Shown: piece after piece, positions 5,322 to 13,326 of the stretch
How positions within the stretch are numbered: the stretch's first letter is position 1
How the letters are laid out: every line of letters begins with the position of its first letter
Source of the DNA: a virus
Virus record (IMG/VR): IMGVR_UViG_3300036979_000244
Location: 1 to 31,442 of that record
Strand: one strand, 5' to 3'
DNA: 31,442 bases
Notes under the pieces: model-generated
Databases searched by the model: none
Seen by the model: the letters and a program-made list of their open reading frames with translations, nothing else
Told to the model about the DNA's origin: nothing
Made by a program: the position numbers and the translations under genes

Positions 5322-5575
5322 AAAACGATGACATCGCGGCGCGGCTTCGCATGTACGCGAATGCCTCCATAGACGGTGGGTGGGCGAGTGTGTTCAGGGC
5401 TGACCTAAACATCGCCGCCGACGAGATCGAACGCCTCCGCAAGGAACGAGACGAGGCAAGGCGGCGAACGAACTCCATCCTCACCGAGATCGACTGCCGC
5501 ATCGAACACGGTGCTGAAAGCAATGGGCATCTTGAGGCGATCCGCAGTCTGTTCAAGGAGGACACCAATGAATAA
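5318..5575 (+). CDS. coiled-coil small protein, tandem paralogue 2
   Basis: The 85-aa protein starts MKNDDIAARLRMYANA, with the core IAADEIERLRKERDEARRR (about 33-51) and a C-terminus reading LFKEDTNE. I chose the ATG at 5318 over the GTG at 5300 because GGGAGG lies 5 bases before it and it overlaps the previous stop as ATGA. It lacks the RGWNC motif of its neighbours. Function unknown. Confidence 0.78.
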   Translation: MKNDDIAARLRMYANASIDGGWASVFRADLNIAADEIERLRKERDEARRRTNSILTEIDCRIEHGAESNGHLEAIRSLFKEDTNE

Positions 5576-5864
5576 CAACCAACGAATCAACCAACTGCTG
5601 ATGCAAACCCGAGGCTTGAGCAGCACGAATCTTGAGGGTACTGCGCTGATTGAACGGCTTCGCAAGGAAGCGTTCGCGCTTGCTGCGTGGTCGTGCCGCG
5701 AGATCGACCGCATCACCGCCGAGCGTGACGAGGCGAGGCGCATTGCCTGCAAGATGGAGGAACGGGCAGGCTGCGACGAGAGCGGATGCCCCAAGAACGG
5801 AACCGCACAAGACCATGCCACCCGACGTGGCTGGGACTGCTTCAAGGAGAACACCAATGACTGA
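5568..5864 (+). CDS. coiled-coil small protein, tandem paralogue 3
   Basis: This is a 98-aa protein with core REIDRITAERDEARRIACKM, then a Cys-bearing GCDESGCPKNG stretch and RRGWDCFKENTND at the end. The ATG at 5568 follows AAGGAGG. The junction CAAGGAGGACACCAATGA at its start is nearly identical to CAAGGAGAACACCAATGA at the start of paralogue 4, so duplication included the ribosome-binding site and the tail of the upstream gene. Function unknown. Confidence 0.78.
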   Translation: MNNNQRINQLLMQTRGLSSTNLEGTALIERLRKEAFALAAWSCREIDRITAERDEARRIACKMEERAGCDESGCPKNGTAQDHATRRGWDCFKENTND

Positions 5865-6237
5865 ACCTACCGACAACGTGAGTCGGCTAGCAAGGATTGC
5901 CAAGACTATGGAGGCTGGTCATTGGCATTCATCGGCGAAAGTAGTGCGCGAAGCCGCCGACGAGATTGAACGCCTGCGCGAGGCATTGCGAATTGAGCAG
6001 GAAGAGTTGGCCGCGTGTTTCATAGACCGGAAAGAGACGCAGCGGGAACGCGACGATGCGAGGCGGGAAGTGTGCGAGTGGGTTGCGCTGCATTCTAAAA
6101 AGACAACTAGCGCAATTGCAAAGGATCGGAATTGGGATTGTTACCGATGCGCGTTCTGCGGATCAAACGACGAACTTCTTCGCAAGGCCGACAAGCGGAT
6201 GTGCGGCCCATGTCAACGACAAGAAAGAGAGGATTGA
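5857..6237 (+). CDS. coiled-coil plus zinc-finger protein, tandem paralogue 4
   Basis: This 126-aa protein is the longest of the four paralogues. It has VVREAADEIERLREALRIEQ followed by a second RERDDARREV heptad segment, then RNWDCYRCAFCGSN and CGPCQRQ at the C-terminus, giving CxxCxxC and CxxC clusters that could bind zinc. The start at 5857 follows AAGGAGA and overlaps the previous stop. The zinc part appears to have grown from the shorter RGWDCF ending of paralogues 1 and 3. Nucleic-acid binding is possible but unproven. Confidence 0.78.
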   Translation: MTEPTDNVSRLARIAKTMEAGHWHSSAKVVREAADEIERLREALRIEQEELAACFIDRKETQRERDDARREVCEWVALHSKKTTSAIAKDRNWDCYRCAFCGSNDELLRKADKRMCGPCQRQERED

Positions 6238-6381
6238 ATGGTAGATCTACTCGCGTGTGCAGCGTTTGTTTGGTGTGTCGCAATCATCATTGGGATTGTG
6301 ATGATTGAATACCGGCTGAACAAAATCCAACGTGTGCTGGAAACGCGAGAACGTCGCGAACAGGCAAGAGGATATCTATGA
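6238..6381 (+). CDS. 47-aa single-pass membrane protein
   Basis: The ATG directly follows the TGA of the previous gene, with AGAGAGGA upstream as SD. The protein is a hydrophobic helix at residues 4-24 (LLACAAFVWCVAIIIGIVMI) followed by a basic cytoplasmic tail (RLNKIQRVLETRERREQ). It ends in an ATGA overlap with the next gene. The tight coupling on both sides supports expression. Function unknown. Confidence 0.6.
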   Translation: MVDLLACAAFVWCVAIIIGIVMIEYRLNKIQRVLETRERREQARGYL

Positions 6382-6554
6382 ACACGTTTGAAATAGTCGT
6401 GCAATGTGTGTGCGAATGCATCGAAGCGTTGGAACAAATTGTTGACAACAAAAACAACGAACCATACGCAGCAGGCACGGCAGAGGACGCAATAAACAAA
6501 GTCAGACAGACATTAGCAAACACATTCAACGAAACGAATAGGAACGTTCCATGA
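6378..6554 (+). CDS. 58-aa small acidic protein
   Basis: Starts MNTFEIVVQCVCECIEALEQ and continues with Asn/Glu-rich sequence to NETNRNVP. It is coupled by ATGA overlaps to the membrane protein upstream and Gp157 downstream. It has three cysteines (CVCEC) near the N-terminus and is predicted helical. I recognise no family. Confidence 0.6.
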   Translation: MNTFEIVVQCVCECIEALEQIVDNKNNEPYAAGTAEDAINKVRQTLANTFNETNRNVP

Positions 6555-7057
6555 GTCTCTATCAAATCCAAAACGAATTGATGCCGTTGCTAGAGATGTC
6601 ACAGCAAGAAAACATGGAAACCGAAATGGCAGAGGCATTTCGGGAACACACCGCAGCACTCATTGAGGCATTTGATGCAAAGGCAGACGATTACGCAGCA
6701 TTGATTAGAACTTGCGAATCACGAGCTGATGAACGGTTGGTAGAAGCGGAGCGGTTGCAAACCCTAGCAGCGCGAGACAAGGCATTAGCAGACCGACTGC
6801 GAAACACCTTGCTTGAGGCAATGCAAGCAACGGGAAGGAAACGAGTTGAAACATCGCGGTTTGCGTTGTCGGTCGTGCAAAACGGCGGCAAGATCCCTGT
6901 GCAAATTCACGATGAAACCGCGTTGCCAGAGCAATTCAAAATTCCTGTGTGGTCAACCAAAATTGACAAGGAGGCGATTCGCGCAGCATTAGAACGCGGC
7001 GAAGCCATTGACGGCGCAGCGTTGGGACAGCGTGGAACACGACTCAGCCTCAAATAA
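6551..7057 (+). CDS. Gp157-like phage protein
   Basis: The 168-aa protein matches the Siphovirus Gp157 family (PF05565): MSLYQIQNELMPLLEM start, a long coiled-coil helix (about 45-100), LLEAMQATGRKRVETSRFALSV (about 88-109), then IPVQIHDETALPEQF and KIDKEAIRAALERGE near the C-terminus. The family has been linked to phage resistance in streptococci. Its biochemical role is unclear, though it usually sits next to recombination genes, as here. The start overlaps the previous stop as ATGA. Confidence 0.9.
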   Translation: MSLYQIQNELMPLLEMSQQENMETEMAEAFREHTAALIEAFDAKADDYAALIRTCESRADERLVEAERLQTLAARDKALADRLRNTLLEAMQATGRKRVETSRFALSVVQNGGKIPVQIHDETALPEQFKIPVWSTKIDKEAIRAALERGEAIDGAALGQRGTRLSLK

Positions 7058-7062
7058 ACATC

Positions 7063-7090
7063 CCCTGTTTCGGTTGACGCTGAAACAGGG
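7063..7090 (+). promoter_or_regulatory. hairpin hiding the SD of the 7099 gene
   Basis: CCCTGTTTC pairs perfectly with GAAACAGGG over a 10-base loop. The only SD-like sequence for the next gene, CAGGG, is in the 3' arm, 8 bases before the ATG. No T-run follows, so it is not a terminator. It would hold translation of the 7099 gene low until the stem is opened. Confidence 0.55.
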
Positions 7091-7098
7091 TATTGGAC

Positions 7099-7371
7099 AT
7101 GAAAAACGTAAAACTCAAAAATTACCTTGATTGGAAACACGCGATTCAAGCACGATTGCTGGTCGATGGTATTTCCCGATACCGATTTATCCGAAGCTGT
7201 ACAGACTCCGGAATCGTGACCAAGCACAGCGGGGAGTGTTTACTAGCGAACGAGGGAACGGTGACAGGCGCACGTGCGCCATCGTTTCAAACAGCCATTG
7301 ACATGGCGAACCTCGCCGGATACGACGTGATGCTAGTACCACGCAAAAAGACCGCTAGAATGTCAACATGA
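7099..7371 (+). CDS. XRE-like small protein
   Basis: The 90-aa protein ends with PSFQTAIDMANLAGYDVMLVPRKK, which resembles the last helix and AGYxxxLVPR tail of XRE-type regulators and antitoxins. The N-terminal half (YLDWKHAIQARLLVDGISRYRFIRS) could be the HTH. I chose ATG 7099 over TTG 7093. The nearest SD is inside the hairpin 7063-7090. It sits between early genes and the terminase, so it may control the early-late switch. HTH assignment is moderate and the function is an inference. Confidence 0.65.
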   Translation: MKNVKLKNYLDWKHAIQARLLVDGISRYRFIRSCTDSGIVTKHSGECLLANEGTVTGARAPSFQTAIDMANLAGYDVMLVPRKKTARMST

Positions 7372-7799
7372 GCGAAAACCCACAATCAACCCCTTTGCCG
7401 GGGGATATGGGGGAATTACCGGAAGCGCGAAAGCGTTGGTATCAACGGCAACATCTGCGAGTGCTGGAACAGGCGGTCTATCAGGGTTGGCAAATCCCTG
7501 AAGCAGCGTTTGCCACCATTCCCATTGATCTACTCGCAATCGTGCAGGATGACGCTGCATCATCTCGCGACAGAATCAGAGCGACGGAGGCACTGGCGCA
7601 CCTCGCACAACAGCGAATGGACGCAGCGGTTGCGTATGACCGTATCAAACGGTTGGATTCGGGAATGGCAACGGATCGGCACGAAGTCCTGAATAGCCTC
7701 ACAGACCAACAAATTGCAGCGGTGGCAGATTCAATAATCCTGTTGCCACAGCCCGAACCGCAATGCAAAAAACCAAAGGCCAAACGAAAACGCAATTGA
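7368..7799 (+). CDS. terS: putative terminase small subunit
   Basis: The 143-aa protein sits directly upstream of, and overlaps by 37 bases, the large terminase. It is helical with an acidic-basic mix (ASSRDRIRATEALAHLAQQRMDAAVAYDRIKRL) and a strongly basic C-terminus (KKPKAKRKRN). There is no clear HTH signature, so the call rests on position, size and helix content. TerS forms a ring that recognises the packaging site and feeds DNA to TerL. The gene start overlaps the previous stop as ATGA. Confidence 0.65.
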   Translation: MSENPQSTPLPGDMGELPEARKRWYQRQHLRVLEQAVYQGWQIPEAAFATIPIDLLAIVQDDAASSRDRIRATEALAHLAQQRMDAAVAYDRIKRLDSGMATDRHEVLNSLTDQQIAAVADSIILLPQPEPQCKKPKAKRKRN

Positions 7800-9235
7800 C
7801 CGCTGCACAGGCAGTTGCACAGGCACGAGAAAACCCTGTGGCATTTCTCGCGCTCGCGCTGGGATTCAAACCGTCTGAACTGCAACGCGAACTACTGCAT
7901 CACGCATTGACACATGCGGAGTGGTACGCGGAACTTCCACGTGGTCACGCGAAAACGTCAACGCTGTGCTATCTGACGGCGTGGTGGTTGGGCATTCGAC
8001 CCGACACCCGATTCAAAATCGTGAGTCAAAACGACGAGGCGGCAGGCGCAACGACACGATTCATTCGCGATATTGTGCGCGGTGCAGCGTTTCAAGCGAC
8101 GTTCCCAAACGTCAAACTCAAGCCCGGCGAGGACACCATTACGTCGTGGAGTATTACCGCGCCGGGGTTGTTACCTCGCAGCAAAGACCCTAGCGTGCAG
8201 GGCAGCGGTGTGTTTGGTCGTACGGGTGGCCGAGCCGACGTAATTTGGTTTGACGATATCTGCGATTTGCGTAACTCCGTGTTACAGCCCACGTTACGCG
8301 CACAAGTCAAAGAAGCCATTGCAAACATTTGGCTTCCGATGCTCGACCCAGCAGCAACGCACAATAGTCGCGTGTGGAAAACGGCAACCCCCTTCCATAC
8401 CGACGATGCAACAGCCGATTGGCGGCGACTACACGAACGCACAAACAGTTTGCTCAGGCGACCGTGTGCGGGGGAAAACTCCCCGTGGCCGGACGTATTC
8501 ACGCCGGAAATTCTCGCAGCGCGGCGACACGAAATGGGAGCGATGGCGTACGCAAGAGCGTACGAGCTTGTCCCGTTGTCGAGCGACCTGTTGGTATTCC
8601 GTCCTGAATGGCTAGCCTACTACAAACGGGAAACCATTCCGCTGAACACGCGCACGGTGGCAGCGGTGGATTGGGGATACGGGCGAAAGGCTCAGGATCG
8701 CGACGATCCCGATTACAGCGTGTGCATCGTTGGTGAAATTGACAGTCAGCGACGTTTGTACTTGACGGACGTTCTGCGGGTACGCGAATCATTTCCGACG
8801 TTTGCAGCAATGGCAGCAAGCCTGTTGGAGCGTCGCGGGGTTTCGGTTGTGCTGGCGGAGGCTAATGGGCCACAACGCGGTATCTTTGATCAATTCGCGC
8901 AATTGACACGCCAACCAATGATTTCGGTGGAGAGAACAACCGACAAGCACATGCGAGCGGCGGGAGCGCAACCATTCGTACAGGGGATGAAACTGCATTT
9001 TCCGACCGATCATGCGGGTAATGTCTTGACCGCTTTTCAGCCTGTGATTGACGAAATGCTCGCGTTTCCGGCTGGCGCACACGATGACAGCGTGGATTGC
9101 GTTGTGGATTTGTGCAGCGAGGCTGTTCGCGGATCGTTGTCATCCAACGATTTGCGCGTCTCGCGAATTGACAAACCTGATGCGATCAGTCGAATGTTTG
9201 GAGCAAACAAAGCCAAACGTCCGTTCTTTGCGTGA
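7763..9235 (+). CDS. terL: terminase large subunit
   Basis: The 490-aa packaging motor and nuclease has Walker A PRGHAKTS (59-66), Walker B VIWFDD (160-165), a TATPFH coupling motif near 208-212, and an RNase H-like nuclease with acidic residues in AVDWGYG (D303), VLAEA (E366) and AHDDSVD (D441/D442). It pumps DNA into the prohead using ATP and cuts genome units. Length is normal. The start lies within the TerS end. Confidence 0.95.
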   Translation: MQKTKGQTKTQLTAAQAVAQARENPVAFLALALGFKPSELQRELLHHALTHAEWYAELPRGHAKTSTLCYLTAWWLGIRPDTRFKIVSQNDEAAGATTRFIRDIVRGAAFQATFPNVKLKPGEDTITSWSITAPGLLPRSKDPSVQGSGVFGRTGGRADVIWFDDICDLRNSVLQPTLRAQVKEAIANIWLPMLDPAATHNSRVWKTATPFHTDDATADWRRLHERTNSLLRRPCAGENSPWPDVFTPEILAARRHEMGAMAYARAYELVPLSSDLLVFRPEWLAYYKRETIPLNTRTVAAVDWGYGRKAQDRDDPDYSVCIVGEIDSQRRLYLTDVLRVRESFPTFAAMAASLLERRGVSVVLAEANGPQRGIFDQFAQLTRQPMISVERTTDKHMRAAGAQPFVQGMKLHFPTDHAGNVLTAFQPVIDEMLAFPAGAHDDSVDCVVDLCSEAVRGSLSSNDLRVSRIDKPDAISRMFGANKAKRPFFA

Positions 9236-9247
9236 TACGATCCGCGC

Positions 9248-12200
9248 ATGTGCGGAAACCGAGCGACATTTTCTAGAACCGAAACGAAGTATTTCGCAGG
9301 TGGAACCCAAGTTGAATCGGGGCAATTGCGCGAAATAACGGAAATGCAGTTTGCGCGTCTATTTCCGAATCGAAAAGACGGATACACCGCACAGGGCGGT
9401 GCAAAGCGAATGCCGCTAGATGAACGCGCATTGTGGCCCGAAGCACGTTGGCAACAGAGTTACACTGAACAGGCTCAAGCAGCAATCGAATCAACAAAGT
9501 CGTGGTCAGCAAAAACCGCGAATGAGGTGCGTGCAGCAGGTGGTGTTGATGCGTGGGTGCGACTACAGATGACAAATCTGTATTCCGATCATCCGTCAAT
9601 CGGCATCCCAAAACAACGATTCCTTGTGATGAATTCGTCGCCACCGCAGGCTATCGACCGCGTGGTGAAATGGGAGAAGACCGAAACACCAACATCGTGT
9701 GGCGCACGGTGTCGCATGGCGCGTGGCCCAATGTGCGATTGCGTTTGTGAAGGGAAGAATCACGGCGCAGGCGCAACGATGTCACGGTCGCGATTTGATC
9801 GTCAAACAGACCTAAAGAAGACGAAGCAACTAGTTTCCGATGCCTCTCAAACAATCGAAAGGTTGAAGGACAAACTGAAGCGGCAGCGTGCGTTAGATTT
9901 AGATGGCGATAGTTCCTCATCCACGCAAAGAACGGAAGACACTCTTGACCTCTTGTTGACCCAATACCGCGCTGTTGCAGCATTAGTAAACGAAAACGCT
10001 GCGTGGCAGGAAATCGTGACCGCAGTTGAAAAACTGCGGTCTACGCTCCAAGTCGCTCAAAGCGAGTCAGCGCGGTTTTCGCGAGGGTTCAAAGGTTTTG
10101 TTGACCCGTGGGCGGCTATGTCGCCTGATGATCGACGCGAGGCAGGAAAACTGCAAATAGCGGCGTTGAAGGCAATGCCGAGTTCGCCGCGTCAGAAGGA
10201 GATTCGCGTCAAGTTGAACGCGATTCTCGCCAAGTACGGACTTGATAAGTCGCCTGAAGAAAGAAACATGAAATCGGCCCGTAGGGCTGCAAGGAAAACA
10301 ACGATGGCAAATCGAACGAATGACTCATTCACGGTGCAACTGCGATGGAATGGAATGGGTGCGCCACAGCATCGTGTTACTTTCAAGACACTCGCGCAGG
10401 CAGAAAAGGAGGCCGAACGGCTTCATGCTCTGTATGGAAGTCTTGGGAATCCTGAGTTCCCGACGATGAAGGGAATTGTGGAAATTGAGGTTTCCGATGC
10501 AAATCAGCCTTGGAAAAATCGAACCGTCCGATGGTTTGCATCCCGCCCCGGCGCGAAGGCAACAATGGCAAATGAACTTTTCCGAGTCCGCATTGGAAAC
10601 GCCACGGTTTCCACAACAGAGTTCATGCAGTATGCGCGGCGATTTATTCCGAATGTCAGCCGCAACGATTTTCTTCCCGACATGGTTGAAAAAGTCAATC
10701 AAGCGTTGGCCGCAAGGGGTGATTCAATTCGTGTGTCTATCCTTATGAAAGGACAAGATTTCTCCCGCTACAGCGCGAAGGCGGCGTTTGGACAAAAGGA
10801 TGCGTACACGACTAGCCTCAATAAACCAGTTACCGTAGCAAATTGCAACAGGATGATGAACATTGCATCTGAAGCGATTCAATATGCAAAATCCGTTGGA
10901 GACAACGAGCTGCTTGATCTTGCGGAAGAGGTAGGAATTGAATGCCAAGCGATAAAGTCTCGTGCGTCCCGCCCCGGCGCGAAGGCGGCGTTTGCTGCAA
11001 ACGATGTTGATTTGTGGAACTTGTTGGCTAAAAGCGATGTTGTGCTTGCGCGACAAAACGCTAACGAGCTTGCCACGTTGAAAAAATACGCGCAAAAAGC
11101 CTTACGAATGCCGAACTTTACGCCACCTGCGATGGCGCAGCATGGGCCGAGTTTGCATCAAATCGCAACGGACACGCTTGCAGACATCCAAGCATTTGAG
11201 CAGGCGGCGTATCGCTATCGCAATCGCGCACCGTGGGCAGGATCTAGGGCAAAAGCGGCATTCGACGCATTCGATCCGTTCACCGCGCCAGCCAAACCCG
11301 CTAGTTGGGACGGCAAGCGAATCAATCTCAACAACAAGATGTACAAGGTCGAACCTAACGGGGACGTGTACGACCTGTACGACATGAACACAAACAAGAA
11401 GGCCAAATCAATGACCGCAGAGCAGTTGTATCGTGCGTGGGAGCAGGGACGTATCAAAACGATCTACAAACGCTCCGGCGCGAAGGCGTCGTTTGATAAA
11501 AACACCATCGTGGAATCGTGGACGAGTCCAAAGGGGACACGATACGAGGCTGGCCTATGGCAGTCTTACGGAGGTACATACCAGCCATATGTCACCGCGA
11601 CCTACAGCGACGGTGGAGAACAGCTGATGACCCTGAATGAAAAATCCTACGCAACGGAAAGCGGGGCGCGAAAGCGACTCGCGGCAGTTGTGTCCCGCAT
11701 GAAAAGTAACTACTCCCGCGTTGGCGCAAAGGCAAAGTTTGAAATCAAGGTTGGTGATCGTGTGCTAGGTAGCCTTGCTGTTCAAGGCGGTGCTGGCGTG
11801 ATGGGTACGGTATTCAAGATTGAAGACGGCTACGCGCATATCCAAGCAGATCCAAGCGTGGACGATGAGCGTTGGGGCCGCAAGACCTACAAAGTACCTT
11901 TGCGGCTTGTTACGCGGATGTCTCGCTCCGGCGCAGCGGCGGCGTTCGGCAACGAGGGCATTCAAAAGGGCTTGTCACGTTTGCTGAAGGAAACGGGATT
12001 CAAAGCGATGTCGCAGGACATTCTGAAGGGTGGATCAGACGCGGAAACGCTTCGTAAGTACATCCGCGTGTTGAAGTCAAAGATGTCACCGTTGCATGGC
12101 GATGAACGTGCCGCACAACTTTTGGACACGCTAGATCGACAACTGATGTCTCGTTCCGGCGCGAAGGAGAAGTTCGGACAGGTAACGCAGTTACTTGGAT

Positions 12201-13141
12201 ACATTGAATCGCAGGCACATGATCAGCGAGAACTTGCAAAATCGAATCTTCGCAAGCTTGCAGAGAACATCGGGCGGATTGATCACACCGACGCGGAGTG
12301 GAAACATTTCGTGCGCGTAGCGCATTCGCTGGGGTTCACCGACTCACAAATCGCAGGGTTTTCTCGTCGTGGCGCAAAGGAGGCGTTCGCAGAGCCGCAG
12401 TCATTCAGAGATTTGGTTGCCTATGCGCGATTCCATTTCAATCTCAATTTCTATCAGGCACAGGATGTTGCAGGTCGTGCCGGAATCATGTTGAAGATGC
12501 ACCCAAACAAATATCCGGTGGAGATGGTGATGCAGGAAGCATTGAAACGATCCAATGCGGCATTGACCGCAGAACAAAAAGCCCCTGATTACAGAGTGGG
12601 AAGCAACATCAAAGGAAACCCAACTATGCGTGATAGTTCGCTAGTGATGTCCCGCTCTAGCGCGAAGGCAAGTGTTGCAGAGGAACTGCACAAGGCATCA
12701 ACGGAAGGCCGATTGATGAAGCAAAATGTTGCCGGAACGAAAACCACGGCATTCAACCGCATTGGTGAAGAGGAAGCATTTGGATTAGGCGCGGCATCGG
12801 AGTCCGATGACCCGTCGAAGGACGAGAATTTGATTGCGCTTGCGAACCGCGTAGGTCGCGAACACACCGTCAATCTGTTCAAGTGCTGGAGCGAAGGCAA
12901 GGCAAGTATGCAACGAGCTGCGACGATGTTCAGTGCAAACATGTACTACTCCGTTCAGGCAACCGTTGGAAACGATGCTGTAGGAGAACGAACTGCCCAA
13001 ACGGTTGAAGAGGCAAAACGATTTGCATACAGCATGTTGGATGCCACGAAACAAAATGCCCGAGGGAAAACTGTAGTTGTGGACGTAATTCCTGTAAAAA
13101 ATTACGAACCGCAAGCATCGGTGCTGACATTGCGCGGATGA
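9248..13141 (+). CDS. 1297-aa modular protein with repeated SRxGAKAxF linkers (putative polyprotein)
   Basis: This is the largest gene, between TerL and portal. Residues 1-177 include a Cys/His cluster, C151-x3-C155-x7-C163-x-C-x-C167 then NHG (171-173), likely zinc-binding. From residue 178 about 14 copies of (F/Y/M)SRxGAKAxF recur at roughly 178, 277, 343, 430, 505, 574, 664, 740, 822, 891, 967, 1038, 1134 and 1169, spaced 35-99 residues apart. The segments between them differ from each other: a coiled coil (about 187-276), a VGDRVLG...YAHIQ SH3/KOW-like domain (about 833-885), several helical bundles and a C-terminal domain (1180-1297). I recognise no whole-length homologue. Its place among head genes suggests an internal head or ejection protein, possibly cut into mini-proteins at the linkers. 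The start at 9248 has no strong SD. Confidence 0.85.
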   Translation: MCGNRATFSRTETKYFAGGTQVESGQLREITEMQFARLFPNRKDGYTAQGGAKRMPLDERALWPEARWQQSYTEQAQAAIESTKSWSAKTANEVRAAGGVDAWVRLQMTNLYSDHPSIGIPKQRFLVMNSSPPQAIDRVVKWEKTETPTSCGARCRMARGPMCDCVCEGKNHGAGATMSRSRFDRQTDLKKTKQLVSDASQTIERLKDKLKRQRALDLDGDSSSSTQRTEDTLDLLLTQYRAVAALVNENAAWQEIVTAVEKLRSTLQVAQSESARFSRGFKGFVDPWAAMSPDDRREAGKLQIAALKAMPSSPRQKEIRVKLNAILAKYGLDKSPEERNMKSARRAARKTTMANRTNDSFTVQLRWNGMGAPQHRVTFKTLAQAEKEAERLHALYGSLGNPEFPTMKGIVEIEVSDANQPWKNRTVRWFASRPGAKATMANELFRVRIGNATVSTTEFMQYARRFIPNVSRNDFLPDMVEKVNQALAARGDSIRVSILMKGQDFSRYSAKAAFGQKDAYTTSLNKPVTVANCNRMMNIASEAIQYAKSVGDNELLDLAEEVGIECQAIKSRASRPGAKAAFAANDVDLWNLLAKSDVVLARQNANELATLKKYAQKALRMPNFTPPAMAQHGPSLHQIATDTLADIQAFEQAAYRYRNRAPWAGSRAKAAFDAFDPFTAPAKPASWDGKRINLNNKMYKVEPNGDVYDLYDMNTNKKAKSMTAEQLYRAWEQGRIKTIYKRSGAKASFDKNTIVESWTSPKGTRYEAGLWQSYGGTYQPYVTATYSDGGEQLMTLNEKSYATESGARKRLAAVVSRMKSNYSRVGAKAKFEIKVGDRVLGSLAVQGGAGVMGTVFKIEDGYAHIQADPSVDDERWGRKTYKVPLRLVTRMSRSGAAAAFGNEGIQKGLSRLLKETGFKAMSQDILKGGSDAETLRKYIRVLKSKMSPLHGDERAAQLLDTLDRQLMSRSGAKEKFGQVTQLLGYIESQAHDQRELAKSNLRKLAENIGRIDHTDAEWKHFVRVAHSLGFTDSQIAGFSRRGAKEAFAEPQSFRDLVAYARFHFNLNFYQAQDVAGRAGIMLKMHPNKYPVEMVMQEALKRSNAALTAEQKAPDYRVGSNIKGNPTMRDSSLVMSRSSAKASVAEELHKASTEGRLMKQNVAGTKTTAFNRIGEEEAFGLGAASESDDPSKDENLIALANRVGREHTVNLFKCWSEGKASMQRAATMFSANMYYSVQATVGNDAVGERTAQTVEEAKRFAYSMLDATKQNARGKTVVVDVIPVKNYEPQASVLTLRG
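9779..12787 (+). repeat. dispersed in-frame linker repeat, about 14 copies
   Basis: The DNA of the linkers is conserved as well as the peptide: TCCCGCCCCGGCGCGAAGGC is identical at 10541-10560 and 10967-10986, and GGCGCGAAGGC-like cores recur near 11477, 12160 and 12652. Degenerate copies (near 9779, 10076, 10274, 12752) keep only part of the motif. In two copies the GAAGG or AAGGA word sits 5-9 bases before an in-frame ATG encoding MAN, which could act as internal start sites. Confidence 0.8.
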
Positions 13142-13154
13142 AGCAGGTGCAACT

Positions 13155-13319
13155 ATGACGTTCCTACAAATCTCCGAACAGGTATGGATACCTGTTCACA
13201 CGATTGTTCGCGTGTCGGTGTGGAACAATGTGGTGACGATCATCACCACAAACGGAACAGAAACGTGTGACGGCGAGGATGCCGAACGAATCCTGAATCA
13301 ATTGAAGCCGTTACTGTGA
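13155..13319 (+). CDS. 54-aa small beta-rich protein
   Basis: ATG at 13155 is preceded by AGGTG. The 54-aa protein reads VWIPVHTIVRVSVWNNVVTIITTNGTE, then a DGEDAERILNQLKPLL helix: several beta strands plus a final helix, the look of a small PH/SH3-like fold. It lies in the gap between the modular protein and the portal gene and fits with small spacers on each side. No family recognised. Confidence 0.6.
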   Translation: MTFLQISEQVWIPVHTIVRVSVWNNVVTIITTNGTETCDGEDAERILNQLKPLL

Positions 13320-13326
13320 GCCAACT

